The translations under genes and the position numbers were made by a program. The notes below the pieces were generated by a model, which did not search any database, was not told the DNA's origin, and saw only the letters and a program-made list of their open reading frames with translations. This document shows positions 28,261-36,789 of a stretch of DNA of 64,000 nt, piece by piece. Every line of letters begins with the position of its first letter. Position 1 is the first letter of the stretch. Origin of the DNA: Pedobacter zeaxanthinifaciens (lineage in GTDB: Bacteria > Bacteroidota > Bacteroidia > Sphingobacteriales > Sphingobacteriaceae); contig NZ_QMHP01000011.1 in the NCBI RefSeq assembly GCF_003313335.1, positions 1 to 64,000 on the forward strand, given 5' to 3'.

Positions 28261-28874
28261 AAAGTCAAGGTTTTTAAGGTTGCCCAAAGCACTCTTTTAG
28301 CCGCATTATCACCGTCTAAATCATGCAGGTTATGCGTAAAAATGAATTTGATTTTATTTAGCTCATGAAGTTGGTGAAGCTGCATCTCACTTAACCCCAA
28401 AGTGGTTGGAGCTACGCCAAAGGCAAAAACCATTTTACATGCGAAGAAGGAATGTAAATCCTCAAACTTCGCATCGGTATAAGTGGCGTAATTGAGCAAG
28501 GCAAAATCAGCATTTTTTAAGTTGATGGATAATACCAGTTTTCTCAATAGTTCTGTGCCTTGGTTGGTACTCACTGGGTTTTGCTGGTCGTTAACCAAAA
28601 TAAGAATACCTTTTTCGTTTTTCCCCAAATGCTTAAAATCAAAACTTTTAGGCTGAATAGGTGTGTTTTGAGTTAAATTTGGCACCTCAACTTCTGGTGC
28701 TGCTGAACTGGTTTGGTTAGCCGTAGTAGAAGCATTAGTTGTTTTATTATCAATGTTTTCCGTGATAATATTTGCGCTATTTTCAACTACAGGAACATCG
28801 CCAACTAAATATACATCATCATTAAAGAATAAACGTAGCGCTTCTTCGTTAGTTATAAGTTGGTTGCTATTCAT
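28257..28874 (-). CDS. Conserved-looking hypothetical protein upstream of rdgB
   Basis: 205 residues, no signal or transmembrane segment. The first 30 residues form a short folded-looking block (NEEALRLFFNDDVYLV), residues ~30-78 are a Thr/Asn/Ser/Pro-rich disordered linker, and residues ~80-205 are an alpha/beta domain (KGILILVND, LLRKLVLSINLKNADFALLNY, CKMVFAFGV, LHELNKIKFIFTHNLHDLDGD). The shape is reminiscent of DNA-replication adaptor proteins that have a short binding motif plus linker, but I cannot name a family. It overlaps rdgB by ATGA, suggesting a nucleotide- or DNA-related role by context only. Confidence 0.65.
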   Translation of the reverse strand: MNSNQLITNEEALRLFFNDDVYLVGDVPVVENSANIITENIDNKTTNASTTANQTSSAAPEVEVPNLTQNTPIQPKSFDFKHLGKNEKGILILVNDQQNPVSTNQGTELLRKLVLSINLKNADFALLNYATYTDAKFEDLHSFFACKMVFAFGVAPTTLGLSEMQLHQLHELNKIKFIFTHNLHDLDGDNAAKRVLWATLKTLTL

Positions 28875-28953
28875 TTGATGGAAAAAATTTCTGTTAAAAT
28901 TAGTTAAATATCTTATTATAGCACCTTAAATTATTACTTTTATCCATTAATCA

Positions 28954-29568
28954 ATGAACGCGTCTTTTGTGAAAAAAGCTTATTTGGTTGTTTTTTTTAT
29001 TGCTTTGGGAAACCTAGCCTTTGCTCAATATGTAGCAACTATTAATGGTAGCCCAATAAGTAGTAAGGAATTTTTATGGGTGTACAAAAAGAATCACATC
29101 GGTGAAAATTCCGTTTCGTACAAGGAGCTTGAAGATTACTTGAACTTATACATCAATTTTAAGTTGAAAGTAGCGGAAGCTAAGGCCTTAGGTTTGGATA
29201 ACCAAGATAGTTACAAAGAGGAAATTGCTGGATACGAAAGTGCTTTAAAGGCGCAGCAAAAAATAGCTTCAGACACACCTGAGTACAATTATATTATGAA
29301 TGAGTACAGGGAGGGCGTGTTGATGTTTAATGTGTGTGAGCAGAAAATATGGGGAAAAGTGCAGGAAGATGATGAACAGCTAAAAACTTATTTTTCCAAT
29401 CACAGCAAAAATTACGATGGCAAGCAGTTTGATGAAATTAGAGGTCAAGTGGTAGGCGATTACCAACAACAGCTAGAGGCAGATTGGATTGCCAGCTTAC
29501 GTACAAAATACAAGATTAAAATTAATCAATCAGAGTTGAAAAAAATGGCCAAAGGCTCAGCAAATTGA
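28954..29568 (+). CDS. SurA/PpiC-like periplasmic protein lacking the parvulin domain
   Basis: 204 residues with a signal peptide ending LAFAQ. The segment VATINGSPISSKEFLWVYKKN and the helices YKELEDYLNLYINFKLKVAEAKALG match the N-terminal chaperone part of Bacteroidota peptidyl-prolyl isomerases, and the C-terminal YFSNHSKNYDGKQFDEIRGQ plus VVGDYQQQLEADWIASLR matches their C-terminal helices. The parvulin catalytic domain that normally lies between is absent. It sits 57 bases before surA. A chaperone without isomerase activity is the likely role. Confidence 0.75.
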   Translation: MNASFVKKAYLVVFFIALGNLAFAQYVATINGSPISSKEFLWVYKKNHIGENSVSYKELEDYLNLYINFKLKVAEAKALGLDNQDSYKEEIAGYESALKAQQKIASDTPEYNYIMNEYREGVLMFNVCEQKIWGKVQEDDEQLKTYFSNHSKNYDGKQFDEIRGQVVGDYQQQLEADWIASLRTKYKIKINQSELKKMAKGSAN

Positions 29569-29597
29569 TGCTTCTACGCTTAATAATTTTAACTTTG
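29565..29597 (+). promoter_or_regulatory. Promoter candidate for surA
   Basis: TTG (29565-29567) and TAACTTTG (29590-29597, perfect TAnnTTTG) at 22-base spacing, giving a start about 20-25 bases upstream of the surA ATG. It overlaps the end of the preceding gene, so surA may have its own promoter in addition to readthrough. Confidence 0.45.
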
Positions 29598-29625
29598 CAA
29601 CTTATATTATAGATTTAGCATACTA

Positions 29626-30993
29626 ATGAAGAAAATTTTATCAATAGCAAGCATCTTAATGTGTTTGTTCTTGAATGTAAAGGCTCAGCCTAAACCTAAT
29701 TTAGATAAGGTAGTAGCCGTTGTGGGTAGCAATATCATTTTGCTTTCTGATCTTAACCAGCAATATGCCATTTACCTTAACCAAGGTAATCCTGCCGATA
29801 CCAGAGCTAAATGTTACTTTTTACAGCAAATGCTAGTGCAAAAGTTGTTGAAGCAACAAGCAGAAATTGACTCTATCGTAGTGGAGGAAACTCAAGTTGA
29901 TGACGAATTGGATAAACGTATGCGCTATCAAATTCAACGCATGGGTGGACAGGAAAATTTAGAGCGTTTTCTTCAAAAATCTGTTTTACAGTATAAAGAT
30001 GAAATGCGCCCTGACGTAAAAGAAGGTTTGATTGCGCAAAAAATGCAAGCCAAAATTACGGAGCACACCAACGTTACTCCTTTAGAGGTGAAAAAATATT
30101 TTGATACTTATCCTAAAGATAGTTTGCCAGATATTGGTGCTGAAGTAGAAGTTGGAGAAATTGTACTTCAACCTAAGCTAACAAAAGCTGAAAAACAAAA
30201 ATATTATGATAAGTTAGAAGCTATCCGCCTGCGTGTAAAGAGTGGTGAGGATTTTGGTTTCTTAGCTCGTACTTATTCCGAGGATCCGGGTTCGGCATCT
30301 GAGGGCGGTGATTATGGTTTTATTGACAGGCAAACGATGGTGAAAGAATTCACTGCCTGGGCTTTTAAATTGAAAGCTGGAGAAATGTCGCCGATATTTG
30401 AAACAGAGTATGGCTACCATATTGTGCAGGTAATTGAGCGCCGTGGAGAGCAGGCCCATGTAAGACACATCTTGATTCGTCCGCAAAGTACAGCACAAAG
30501 TTTAGAACGCACTAAGTTAAAAGCAGATAGTATCTACAATAATTTAATTGATAAGAAATTGCCTTTTGCTACGGCAGCTTCATTGTATTCGGATAATAAA
30601 GAAACGCAATATAATGGTGGTATGATGTTGTATGCGGATAATCAAACTGCTAGAACCACATTTGTTCCGGTGGAGAAATTAGACCCAGCAGTGTTTGTGG
30701 TAATTGATACCATGAAAGTTGGTGGTATTTCTAAGCCAGTTGCCTTTAACGACCAAAAAACAGGTAAGGAAGGCTATAAAATCTTCTTCCTGAAATCTAA
30801 AATTCCACCGCATAAGGCAAGTTTAGAACAGGATTATCCAAAGTTCAAAGAAAAAGCGCAGCAAGAAAAAGAATCAAAAGTGATGAGCGAATGGTTTGAA
30901 AAACGAAAAGAAACTACTTATATTAGAGTTGACGAGGAATTTGAAACTTGTGACGAATTGAAACTTTGGGTAAAAAAGAAAGATAGTAAGTAG
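29626..30993 (+). CDS. surA: Periplasmic chaperone/peptidyl-prolyl isomerase SurA
   Basis: 455 residues. Signal peptide ends NVKAQ. The SurA N-terminal domain (about 25-165) includes DKVVAVVGSNIILLSDLNQQ and a long helical block. Two parvulin domains follow: the first (about 175-275) has LRVKSGEDFGFLARTYSEDP and GYHIVQVIERRGE; the second (about 280-395) has VRHILIRPQ and YNNLIDKKLPFATAASLYSD. SurA escorts outer-membrane proteins across the periplasm to the Bam complex. MoxR begins 4 bases after its stop, so the two are co-transcribed. Confidence 0.9.
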   Translation: MKKILSIASILMCLFLNVKAQPKPNLDKVVAVVGSNIILLSDLNQQYAIYLNQGNPADTRAKCYFLQQMLVQKLLKQQAEIDSIVVEETQVDDELDKRMRYQIQRMGGQENLERFLQKSVLQYKDEMRPDVKEGLIAQKMQAKITEHTNVTPLEVKKYFDTYPKDSLPDIGAEVEVGEIVLQPKLTKAEKQKYYDKLEAIRLRVKSGEDFGFLARTYSEDPGSASEGGDYGFIDRQTMVKEFTAWAFKLKAGEMSPIFETEYGYHIVQVIERRGEQAHVRHILIRPQSTAQSLERTKLKADSIYNNLIDKKLPFATAASLYSDNKETQYNGGMMLYADNQTARTTFVPVEKLDPAVFVVIDTMKVGGISKPVAFNDQKTGKEGYKIFFLKSKIPPHKASLEQDYPKFKEKAQQEKESKVMSEWFEKRKETTYIRVDEEFETCDELKLWVKKKDSK

Positions 30994-30996
30994 CCA

Positions 30997-31959
30997 ATGC
31001 AGTTTAAAAATGAGGTAGAAGCCGTTGATGCCTTGCATCAATCATTTAAAAATATACAAAGTGAGATAGGTAGGGTTGTAATTGGACAGGATGAAATTGT
31101 AAAGTCAGTGCTCATTGCTATTTTTAGCAATGGGCATTGTTTGTTAGTAGGCGTACCGGGATTGGCCAAAACTTTATTGGTGCAAACGGTAGCTAATGTG
31201 CTCGACCTCAACTTTAACCGCATTCAATTTACTCCAGATTTAATGCCAAGCGATATCATTGGTGCCGAAATTTTAGGAGAGGATAGGCAATTTAAGTTTA
31301 TTAAGGGGCCAATTTTTTCAAATATCATTTTGGCTGATGAAATCAATAGAACGCCGCCTAAAACTCAAGCGGCCCTGCTAGAGGCGATGCAAGAAAAAGC
31401 AGTGACGGCTGCGGGTGTTACACATGGGTTGCCACAGCCATTTTTTGTGCTAGCTACGCAAAACCCAATTGAGCAGGAGGGAACCTACCCACTACCTGAA
31501 GCGCAGTTAGACCGTTTCATGTTCAATATTTCATTGGATTATCCAGCATTTGCGGATGAGTTGACCATAGTAAAAAATACAACAAGCAACCATACCGTTG
31601 AATTGCAGAAATTAATTGATGCTAGCCAAATTCAGTATTTCCAAAAGTTAATTAGAAACATCCCCGTTACGGATAACGTATTGGAGTATGCGGTGAAACT
31701 AGTGGCTAAAACACGTCCAAATAGTGAATTCGCAACTGCCGAAATCAACAAGTTCATTTCTTGGGGCGCAGGTCCTAGGGCATCACAGTTTTTGGTTTTA
31801 GGCGCTAAATGTCATGCGGCAATCTCGGGCAAATATTCACCAGATATTGAAGATGTGCAAGCTGTTGCAGAAGGCATTTTGCGACACAGAATTGTACGAA
31901 ATTATAGGGCCGAAGCCGAAGGTTTAAGCATTGAACAAATTATCAAAAACTTATTTTAG
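30997..31959 (+). CDS. MoxR family AAA+ ATPase
   Basis: 320 residues, cytoplasmic. Walker A is GVPGLAKT (about 52-59), Walker B is ILADEINRTPPKTQAALLEAMQE, sensor 1 is VLATQNPIEQEGTYPLPEAQ, then LDRFMF and a C-terminal lid with PRASQFLVLGAK. These residues identify the MoxR APE2220-like/BatA-associated branch. MoxR ATPases act as chaperones that load metal or assemble complexes, usually with VWA-domain proteins; no VWA gene is visible next to it. Its placement directly after surA is worth noting and suggests an envelope-biogenesis link. Confidence 0.9.
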   Translation: MQFKNEVEAVDALHQSFKNIQSEIGRVVIGQDEIVKSVLIAIFSNGHCLLVGVPGLAKTLLVQTVANVLDLNFNRIQFTPDLMPSDIIGAEILGEDRQFKFIKGPIFSNIILADEINRTPPKTQAALLEAMQEKAVTAAGVTHGLPQPFFVLATQNPIEQEGTYPLPEAQLDRFMFNISLDYPAFADELTIVKNTTSNHTVELQKLIDASQIQYFQKLIRNIPVTDNVLEYAVKLVAKTRPNSEFATAEINKFISWGAGPRASQFLVLGAKCHAAISGKYSPDIEDVQAVAEGILRHRIVRNYRAEAEGLSIEQIIKNLF

Positions 31960-32021
31960 CAGGTTTTGTCAAGCTTGAGTATACTTTGGAACGGGTTCCG
32001 AGCAACTCAAGTTAGTTTTAG

Positions 32022-32029
32022 TATATTTG
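32022..32029 (+). promoter_or_regulatory. -7 promoter box candidate (TATATTTG)
   Basis: Perfect TAnnTTTG 15 bases before the ATG of the Fur-family gene. It implies a very short leader of about 10 bases. An in-frame TTG at 32027 would lie inside the box, which supports the ATG at 32045 as start. Confidence 0.4.
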
Positions 32030-32044
32030 TATTTGCCTTTAAAG

Positions 32045-32425
32045 ATGAAGATCACACGTAACACGATAGCTAAAACAGAAATTAGAAAACTAATTAGTAC
32101 TTCTCCCGTTGCTTTGTCGCAGCCAGAAATACAACAGGCGTTGAATGATGTTTGCGATCGTGTAACTATTTACCGTGTATTAGATCGATTGGTAGATGAA
32201 GGTGCTGTCCATCGCATTGTGAATGTAGATGGCGTAATCAAATATGCCGAATGCCACCAATGCGAAACTCAACATCACCACCACAACCACGTACATTTTA
32301 GCTGTGAAAAATGCAAAGCAGTAACTTGCTTGGAAGATGTGGAGCCCACCTTTAAGTTACCTAAGCAATATCAAGTGAAAGAGGTGAATTTTACCTTATC
32401 GGGCTTGTGCCCAAATTGTTCGTAA
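32045..32425 (+). CDS. Fur-family transcriptional regulator (Zur-like)
   Basis: 126 residues from the ATG. Winged helix (about 5-72, SQPEIQQAL, CDRVTIYRVLDRLVDEGAVH) and a metal-binding C-terminal half with the His-rich HHHHNHVHFSCEKC and final CPNC: two CXXC pairs for structural zinc and a sensor site using His residues. Fur-family proteins bind DNA as dimers when metal-loaded. The size and shortened N-terminus fit the Zur-like subgroup common in Bacteroidota; the sensed metal is not certain. The neighbouring alcohol dehydrogenase is zinc-binding-family but convergent, so linkage is uncertain. Confidence 0.8.
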   Translation: MKITRNTIAKTEIRKLISTSPVALSQPEIQQALNDVCDRVTIYRVLDRLVDEGAVHRIVNVDGVIKYAECHQCETQHHHHNHVHFSCEKCKAVTCLEDVEPTFKLPKQYQVKEVNFTLSGLCPNCS

Positions 32426-32438
32426 TTCCGCTACCAAC

Positions 32439-33452
32439 TTAGTATTTTATTGCCAGCTTGCCAATTGTAGTTCCAGATTCCAGTTGCGCATGTGCTTTTT
32501 TCACGTTAGCTGCCGATAAGCCATTTAAAGTTTCGGTAAGTGTGTGTTGCACAACACCTTCGTCCAACAGGTCACTTACTTTATTTAAAATATGGTGTTG
32601 TTCAATCATGTCTTCGGTTTGAAATGAAGACCTCGTGTACATGAACTCCCATGAGAAACTTGCACTTTTTGTTTTCAGTTTGTTTAAAGCTACTGGCGTT
32701 GCGCTACCAGTAATAGAAGCGATATGTCCCTGCGGTTTAATGAGATCAGCCATGGCATCCCAGTAGTTGTTTACATCAACAAAATCTAAAATGAAATCAA
32801 CATACTCAAAACCTGCATTCTTCACTTCTTCCACTAAATTTTTATGATTTACTACTACATCTGCCCCCATTTTTTTGCACCAATTGATGCTCTCAGGCCT
32901 TGATGCAGTTGCGATTACTTTTAGTCCAGCTATTTTTTTAGCCAACTGAATAGCAATTGAACCTACACCACCAGCACCCGCTAAAATCAAAATCGTTTTA
33001 TTTTTATCTTTTTCTTGACTGATACGGATGCGGTCAAAAAGGATTTCCCATGCTGTTAACGAGGTTAAGGGCATTGCCGCTGCGGCTTCATAACTTATGC
33101 TTTTTGGTTTTTTTCCTACTATGCGTTCATCTATCAGCTGATATTCGGCGTTGCATCCAGGTCTGGTAATGTCGCCAGCATAATAAACTTCATCGCCAAC
33201 TTTAAATAAACTAACTTCTTCTCCTATCGCTTCCACTACACCACAAGCATCCCAGCCAATAATTTTAGGTTCAGCCAAAGTCGTATCTTTTGCTGCGTTC
33301 TGCCTTATTTTATAATCAACAGGGTTAACTGCAATTGCCTTAATTTTAACGAGTAAATCTTTGCCTTTGGGGCTAGGTGTTGCTGTTTCGAAATCAACGA
33401 AGCTTTCTGCTGCGGTAACTGGAAGAGAAGTTTTAAATCCTACGGCTTTCAT
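32439..33452 (-). CDS. Zinc-type alcohol dehydrogenase/quinone oxidoreductase family protein
   Basis: 337 residues from ATG at 33452 (a GTG at 33470 would add six residues). The MDR fold is clear: GroES-like N-terminal domain with KIKAIAVNPVDYKIR and GWDACGVVEAIGEEV, and a Rossmann domain with LILAGAGGVGSIAIQLAKK binding NAD(P)H. The catalytic zinc ligands of true alcohol dehydrogenases are not evident, so a zinc-independent quinone oxidoreductase-like enzyme (zeta-crystallin/ZinB-like) is favoured. Substrate unknown. It converges with the Fur-family gene. Confidence 0.85.
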   Translation of the reverse strand: MKAVGFKTSLPVTAAESFVDFETATPSPKGKDLLVKIKAIAVNPVDYKIRQNAAKDTTLAEPKIIGWDACGVVEAIGEEVSLFKVGDEVYYAGDITRPGCNAEYQLIDERIVGKKPKSISYEAAAAMPLTSLTAWEILFDRIRISQEKDKNKTILILAGAGGVGSIAIQLAKKIAGLKVIATASRPESINWCKKMGADVVVNHKNLVEEVKNAGFEYVDFILDFVDVNNYWDAMADLIKPQGHIASITGSATPVALNKLKTKSASFSWEFMYTRSSFQTEDMIEQHHILNKVSDLLDEGVVQHTLTETLNGLSAANVKKAHAQLESGTTIGKLAIKY

Positions 33453-33571
33453 GATGTTGGGGTTTTCCACAAATTTAGAAGGTATTAGGATTTAGCCTGT
33501 CATGAAAAAGTTGTTTTGTGAAAGATGTCCCGACCTCAGGTTAATGCAAAAGAAATTTTAACAAGGAATAA

Positions 33572-34657
33572 TTACCTATTGTCAAAATCTAATCGGATAG
33601 AGAATACGTTGCTGTAAAGTGCATCAGACGTGTTGCCTACGTTGGTGAGTGCATAATCCAAAGAAAAGCCTTTAATTTTAATACCAACGCCCATGTTAGG
33701 TTGGTAGGTGTAAATTTGTTTGCCTGTAAAATCTGTAGACTTTTGAATGTTGCCAACGCCGCCACGTAAGTAAATGGTTTTTTTATAATCCACGGCTAAA
33801 CCCAAGGTCGGATCGGCACTTACTGGATTTGCACTTACCAATACATTACGCTGTCCATCAGTAGTTAAATTGATATTGGTTTCAGCCATTAAGTTGAATT
33901 TTTCGCTGATGGCGGTGGTGTATGCTGCTCCTAAAACAATGCGTGGATTGGTGATTTCTGTGGAGCTTTTAGGGATGTCATTACCAGTTTGAGCAAAAAC
34001 AGTAGATAACTTATCTGCATTATAGCTCCAAGAGTTAAAAGTGGAAGTGATATCTCTTCCTACAGCAGCCAAAGCCCATTTTCCTTTCTTGTATTGTATA
34101 CCGGCATCAAGGCCAAAACCCCATGATTTTCCGTATTCACCAACTAAACGATGGATTACCTTTACGTTAGCTCCGTAGCTCAGTCCGTCACCTTCGCCAA
34201 TTTGATTTTTCTTGCCTTTTTTACGGGCATAGGAGAAAATAAAAGCGTAATCAGCGGCAGAAAATTTCTTCACTCTATCGTAGTTGATGTTACCATCGGC
34301 ATCAATAAGTTCCGATGTATCGGGAATATCGTCAACGCCAAAACGTAGCACCGAGGCGCCAACTACCGCAGTATTATCTTGTACGCTGGTAGCAAATGAA
34401 CCATAATCATATTTAGCTATTCCTGCAAAGTATTCGGAGTGCATAAAGCTCACCTGGCGTGGTGTTTCCATACGTGCCAAACCAGCCGGATTCCAATAAC
34501 CTGCTGTTACATCATTTACACTTGCCACAACGGAGCCTGATAAACCAAAGGCCGAAGAACCTACTCCCAAATTTAAAAACTCATTGCTGTATTTGCGTTG
34601 AGCTTTAATGGTTACTGCAAAAAACAATAAAGGAATAAGTAGCCGATACTTGCGCAT
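33572..34657 (-). CDS. PorV/PorQ-family outer-membrane barrel protein
   Basis: 361 residues. Signal peptide ends TIKAQ. The family N-terminal hallmark FLNLGVGSSAFGLSGSVVAS and DVTAGYWNPAGLA is present; the rest is a series of amphipathic beta strands with Gly/Asn/Thr-rich turns and a C-terminal YALTNVGNTSDALYSNVFSI then RLDF. PorV and PorQ are FadL-like barrels that serve the type IX secretion system or attach its substrates; a distant paralogue may have another role. The gene starts one base after the ACP phosphodiesterase-like stop, suggesting co-transcription. Confidence 0.8.
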   Translation of the reverse strand: MRKYRLLIPLLFFAVTIKAQRKYSNEFLNLGVGSSAFGLSGSVVASVNDVTAGYWNPAGLARMETPRQVSFMHSEYFAGIAKYDYGSFATSVQDNTAVVGASVLRFGVDDIPDTSELIDADGNINYDRVKKFSAADYAFIFSYARKKGKKNQIGEGDGLSYGANVKVIHRLVGEYGKSWGFGLDAGIQYKKGKWALAAVGRDITSTFNSWSYNADKLSTVFAQTGNDIPKSSTEITNPRIVLGAAYTTAISEKFNLMAETNINLTTDGQRNVLVSANPVSADPTLGLAVDYKKTIYLRGGVGNIQKSTDFTGKQIYTYQPNMGVGIKIKGFSLDYALTNVGNTSDALYSNVFSIRLDFDNR

Positions 34658-34658
34658 G

Positions 34659-35330
34659 TTAGTTGAGCTTGTTTTCTATTTCCTCAAATATAACCATAAA
34701 ATCAACTTCTAATTGGGTTTTGTAAAATTCCAAGATAGAAATTAGCTGATAATTAGTTTTTTCGGTAAACGGATGTTCCCATAAACGCATGCAAATACGT
34801 TGAAGGGCATAAGCAATGTTCTCTAGTTTTTGATAGCTTAATAGGTATCGGCTAGATTTAAAACTTTGGTAAAACTTGAAAAAATGATCTACATCGTCAA
34901 TAGCGCAAAGTTTTAGGAAATCGGTAAGTGCGTCTTCATTAACGGTATCTAGCTTTTCATAAAATTTGCTCACATTAATTTTTCCGTATGCAATAAGCAG
35001 GTGATCTAACAATAACTCCACACCTATGTGCGCTAAAAATGAAGGTCGTACCGGACTTTCGGTCAAAATTGGAATCAGCAGATTTTTGAGCTCCTGCATT
35101 TTTTGATTAAAAAACGGTGCCGAATGAAAAATGCGATCAACTTCTAAATGACGTTTCCAGCCTTGCAAAATGGCTGAAGTTTGAGTTTGGTCAAATAAAT
35201 CAGCTTTCTTTTCAGGATGGATGCTCCAATTTTTATTCGCATTTTTAAGCAAATCAGGAAGTACAGTTCCTAATACCATTTCAGGACTGCTACTTTGTTG
35301 CTCAAAATAGTAATGCGAAAGAAAGTTCAT
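34659..35330 (-). CDS. ACP phosphodiesterase-like (DUF479) protein
   Basis: 223 residues from the ATG at 35330, giving N-terminus MNFLSHYYFEQQSSSPEMVL, similar to AcpH-type proteins (MNFLAHxxLS) with GTVLPDLLKNANK replacing the usual GNFIxD. Further features are HPEKKADLFDQ, HLEVDRIFHSAPFF and HIGVELLLDHLLI with conserved His/Asp residues expected for a metal-dependent hydrolase of the HD type. AcpH removes phosphopantetheine from acyl carrier protein; similarity here is only moderate. It is upstream of the PorV-like gene with a 1-base gap. Confidence 0.55.
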   Translation of the reverse strand: MNFLSHYYFEQQSSSPEMVLGTVLPDLLKNANKNWSIHPEKKADLFDQTQTSAILQGWKRHLEVDRIFHSAPFFNQKMQELKNLLIPILTESPVRPSFLAHIGVELLLDHLLIAYGKINVSKFYEKLDTVNEDALTDFLKLCAIDDVDHFFKFYQSFKSSRYLLSYQKLENIAYALQRICMRLWEHPFTEKTNYQLISILEFYKTQLEVDFMVIFEEIENKLN

Positions 35331-35397
35331 TCCGTAAATATAATCTAAATGCCTCAAATCATTCGATAATTGGCTAATTAGTTAATCAGCTAATTGT

Positions 35398-35405
35398 TAT
35401 CTTTG
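35398..35405 (+). promoter_or_regulatory. -7 promoter box candidate for tyrS (TATCTTTG)
   Basis: Perfect TAnnTTTG 23 bases before the ATG. A TTG at 35370 is at slightly long spacing (25). Confidence 0.45.
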
Positions 35406-35427
35406 TGCCCAAAATCGTTAAAAAAAG

Positions 35428-36714
35428 ATGATAAATTTTGTAGAAGAATTACGTTGGAGAGGCATGTTGCATGATATTATGCCAGATACTGAACAGAAAC
35501 TGAATGAAGGCATGTGCGCTGGTTATATCGGTTTCGATCCAACAGCTGATTCTTTACACGTGGGGCATTTAACCCAAATCATGACCTTAATTCATTTTCA
35601 AAGGGCGGGGCATAAACCAGTTGCTTTAGTGGGCGGCGCTACAGGAATGGTGGGAGATCCATCGGGAAAATCTGATGAGCGTAATTTACAAACTGAAGAA
35701 ATGGTAGCCCACAACTTGGAAGGAATGAAAAGGCAGTTGGCTAAGTTTTTAAACTTTCAGGATGAAGGCAATGGTGCTGTAATGGTAAATAATGCCGATT
35801 GGTTCAAAAACTTCAATTTTTTGGATTTCATTCGTGAGGTAGGTAAACACATCACCGTGAATTACATGATGGCTAAAGACAGCGTGAAAAAGCGCTTGGA
35901 AGGCGATAATGGAATGTCGTTCACTGAATTTAGTTACCAGCTGGTACAAGGCTACGATTTTTACTACCTATGGAAACACCACAATTGTATTTTGCAAATG
36001 GGTGGGTCAGATCAGTGGGGTAATATTGTAACGGGTACCGAATTGATCAGAAGAAAAGATCAAGGTACGGCGTATGCTTTAACAACGCAACTGATTAAAA
36101 AAGCAGATGGAACTAAATTTGGCAAGACCGAAAGTGGTGCTATTTGGTTGGATCCCGCTAAAACTTCGCCTTACAAATACTATCAATTTTGGTTAAACTC
36201 ATCTGATAGTGATGTTAAAGCTTGGATCAGAATTTTTACCTTAAAAAGCAAGGAGGAGATTGAAGCTTTGGAGGCACAACATGATGAAGCACCACATTTG
36301 AGGATTTTACAAAAAGCACTGGCGGAAGATATCACCGTAAGAACTCACTCTGCCGAAGCGTTGGAAACAGCCATCAAAACTTCTGAGTTTTTATTTGGAA
36401 ATGGTTCTTTAGCATTTTTGGATGGATTATCCGCTGCAGAGGTGCTGGATATCTTTGAAGGGATCCCGCAGTTTAAAATCTCAAAAGCTGAGTTAGCCTC
36501 AGGTATGGATGCACCAACTTTGTTAGCTGAAAAAACAACCGCTTTTCCATCAAAAGGGGATGTGAAAAAGACAGTTCAAGGTGGCGGTTTAAGTATCAAT
36601 AAAAATAAAGTAGCTGATTTGAATGCCACTTTCGGTATAGCTGATTTAATTAACAATGAGTTTTTAGTAGCTCAAAAAGGAAAGAAAAATTACTTCTTAA
36701 TAATTGCAGAATAG
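35428..36714 (+). CDS. tyrS: Tyrosyl-tRNA synthetase
   Basis: 428 residues, class I aminoacyl-tRNA synthetase. The catalytic domain has YIGFDPTADSLHVGHL (HIGH-type HVGH at 44-47), QGYDFYYLW, GGSDQWGNI for tyrosine recognition and KFGKTESGAIW (KMSKS-equivalent KFGKT). A C-terminal S4 RNA-binding domain (about 350-428) includes PSKGDVKKTVQGGGLSINKN. It charges tRNA-Tyr. Length is normal for bacterial TyrRS. Single-gene unit with its own promoter and terminator. Confidence 0.95.
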   Translation: MINFVEELRWRGMLHDIMPDTEQKLNEGMCAGYIGFDPTADSLHVGHLTQIMTLIHFQRAGHKPVALVGGATGMVGDPSGKSDERNLQTEEMVAHNLEGMKRQLAKFLNFQDEGNGAVMVNNADWFKNFNFLDFIREVGKHITVNYMMAKDSVKKRLEGDNGMSFTEFSYQLVQGYDFYYLWKHHNCILQMGGSDQWGNIVTGTELIRRKDQGTAYALTTQLIKKADGTKFGKTESGAIWLDPAKTSPYKYYQFWLNSSDSDVKAWIRIFTLKSKEEIEALEAQHDEAPHLRILQKALAEDITVRTHSAEALETAIKTSEFLFGNGSLAFLDGLSAAEVLDIFEGIPQFKISKAELASGMDAPTLLAEKTTAFPSKGDVKKTVQGGGLSINKNKVADLNATFGIADLINNEFLVAQKGKKNYFLIIAE

Positions 36715-36730
36715 CATAAGGTTTAAAGTA

Positions 36731-36763
36731 AAATGCCACATTTTTGATGTGGCATTTTTTTAT
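36731..36763 (+). terminator. Intrinsic terminator of tyrS
   Basis: Eleven-base perfect stem AAATGCCACAT (36731-36741) / ATGTGGCATTT (36747-36757) followed by TTTT and TATT. Bidirectional use is possible. Confidence 0.8.
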
Positions 36764-36789
36764 TGTTAAAAGTTAGCATTACTTAGCGC

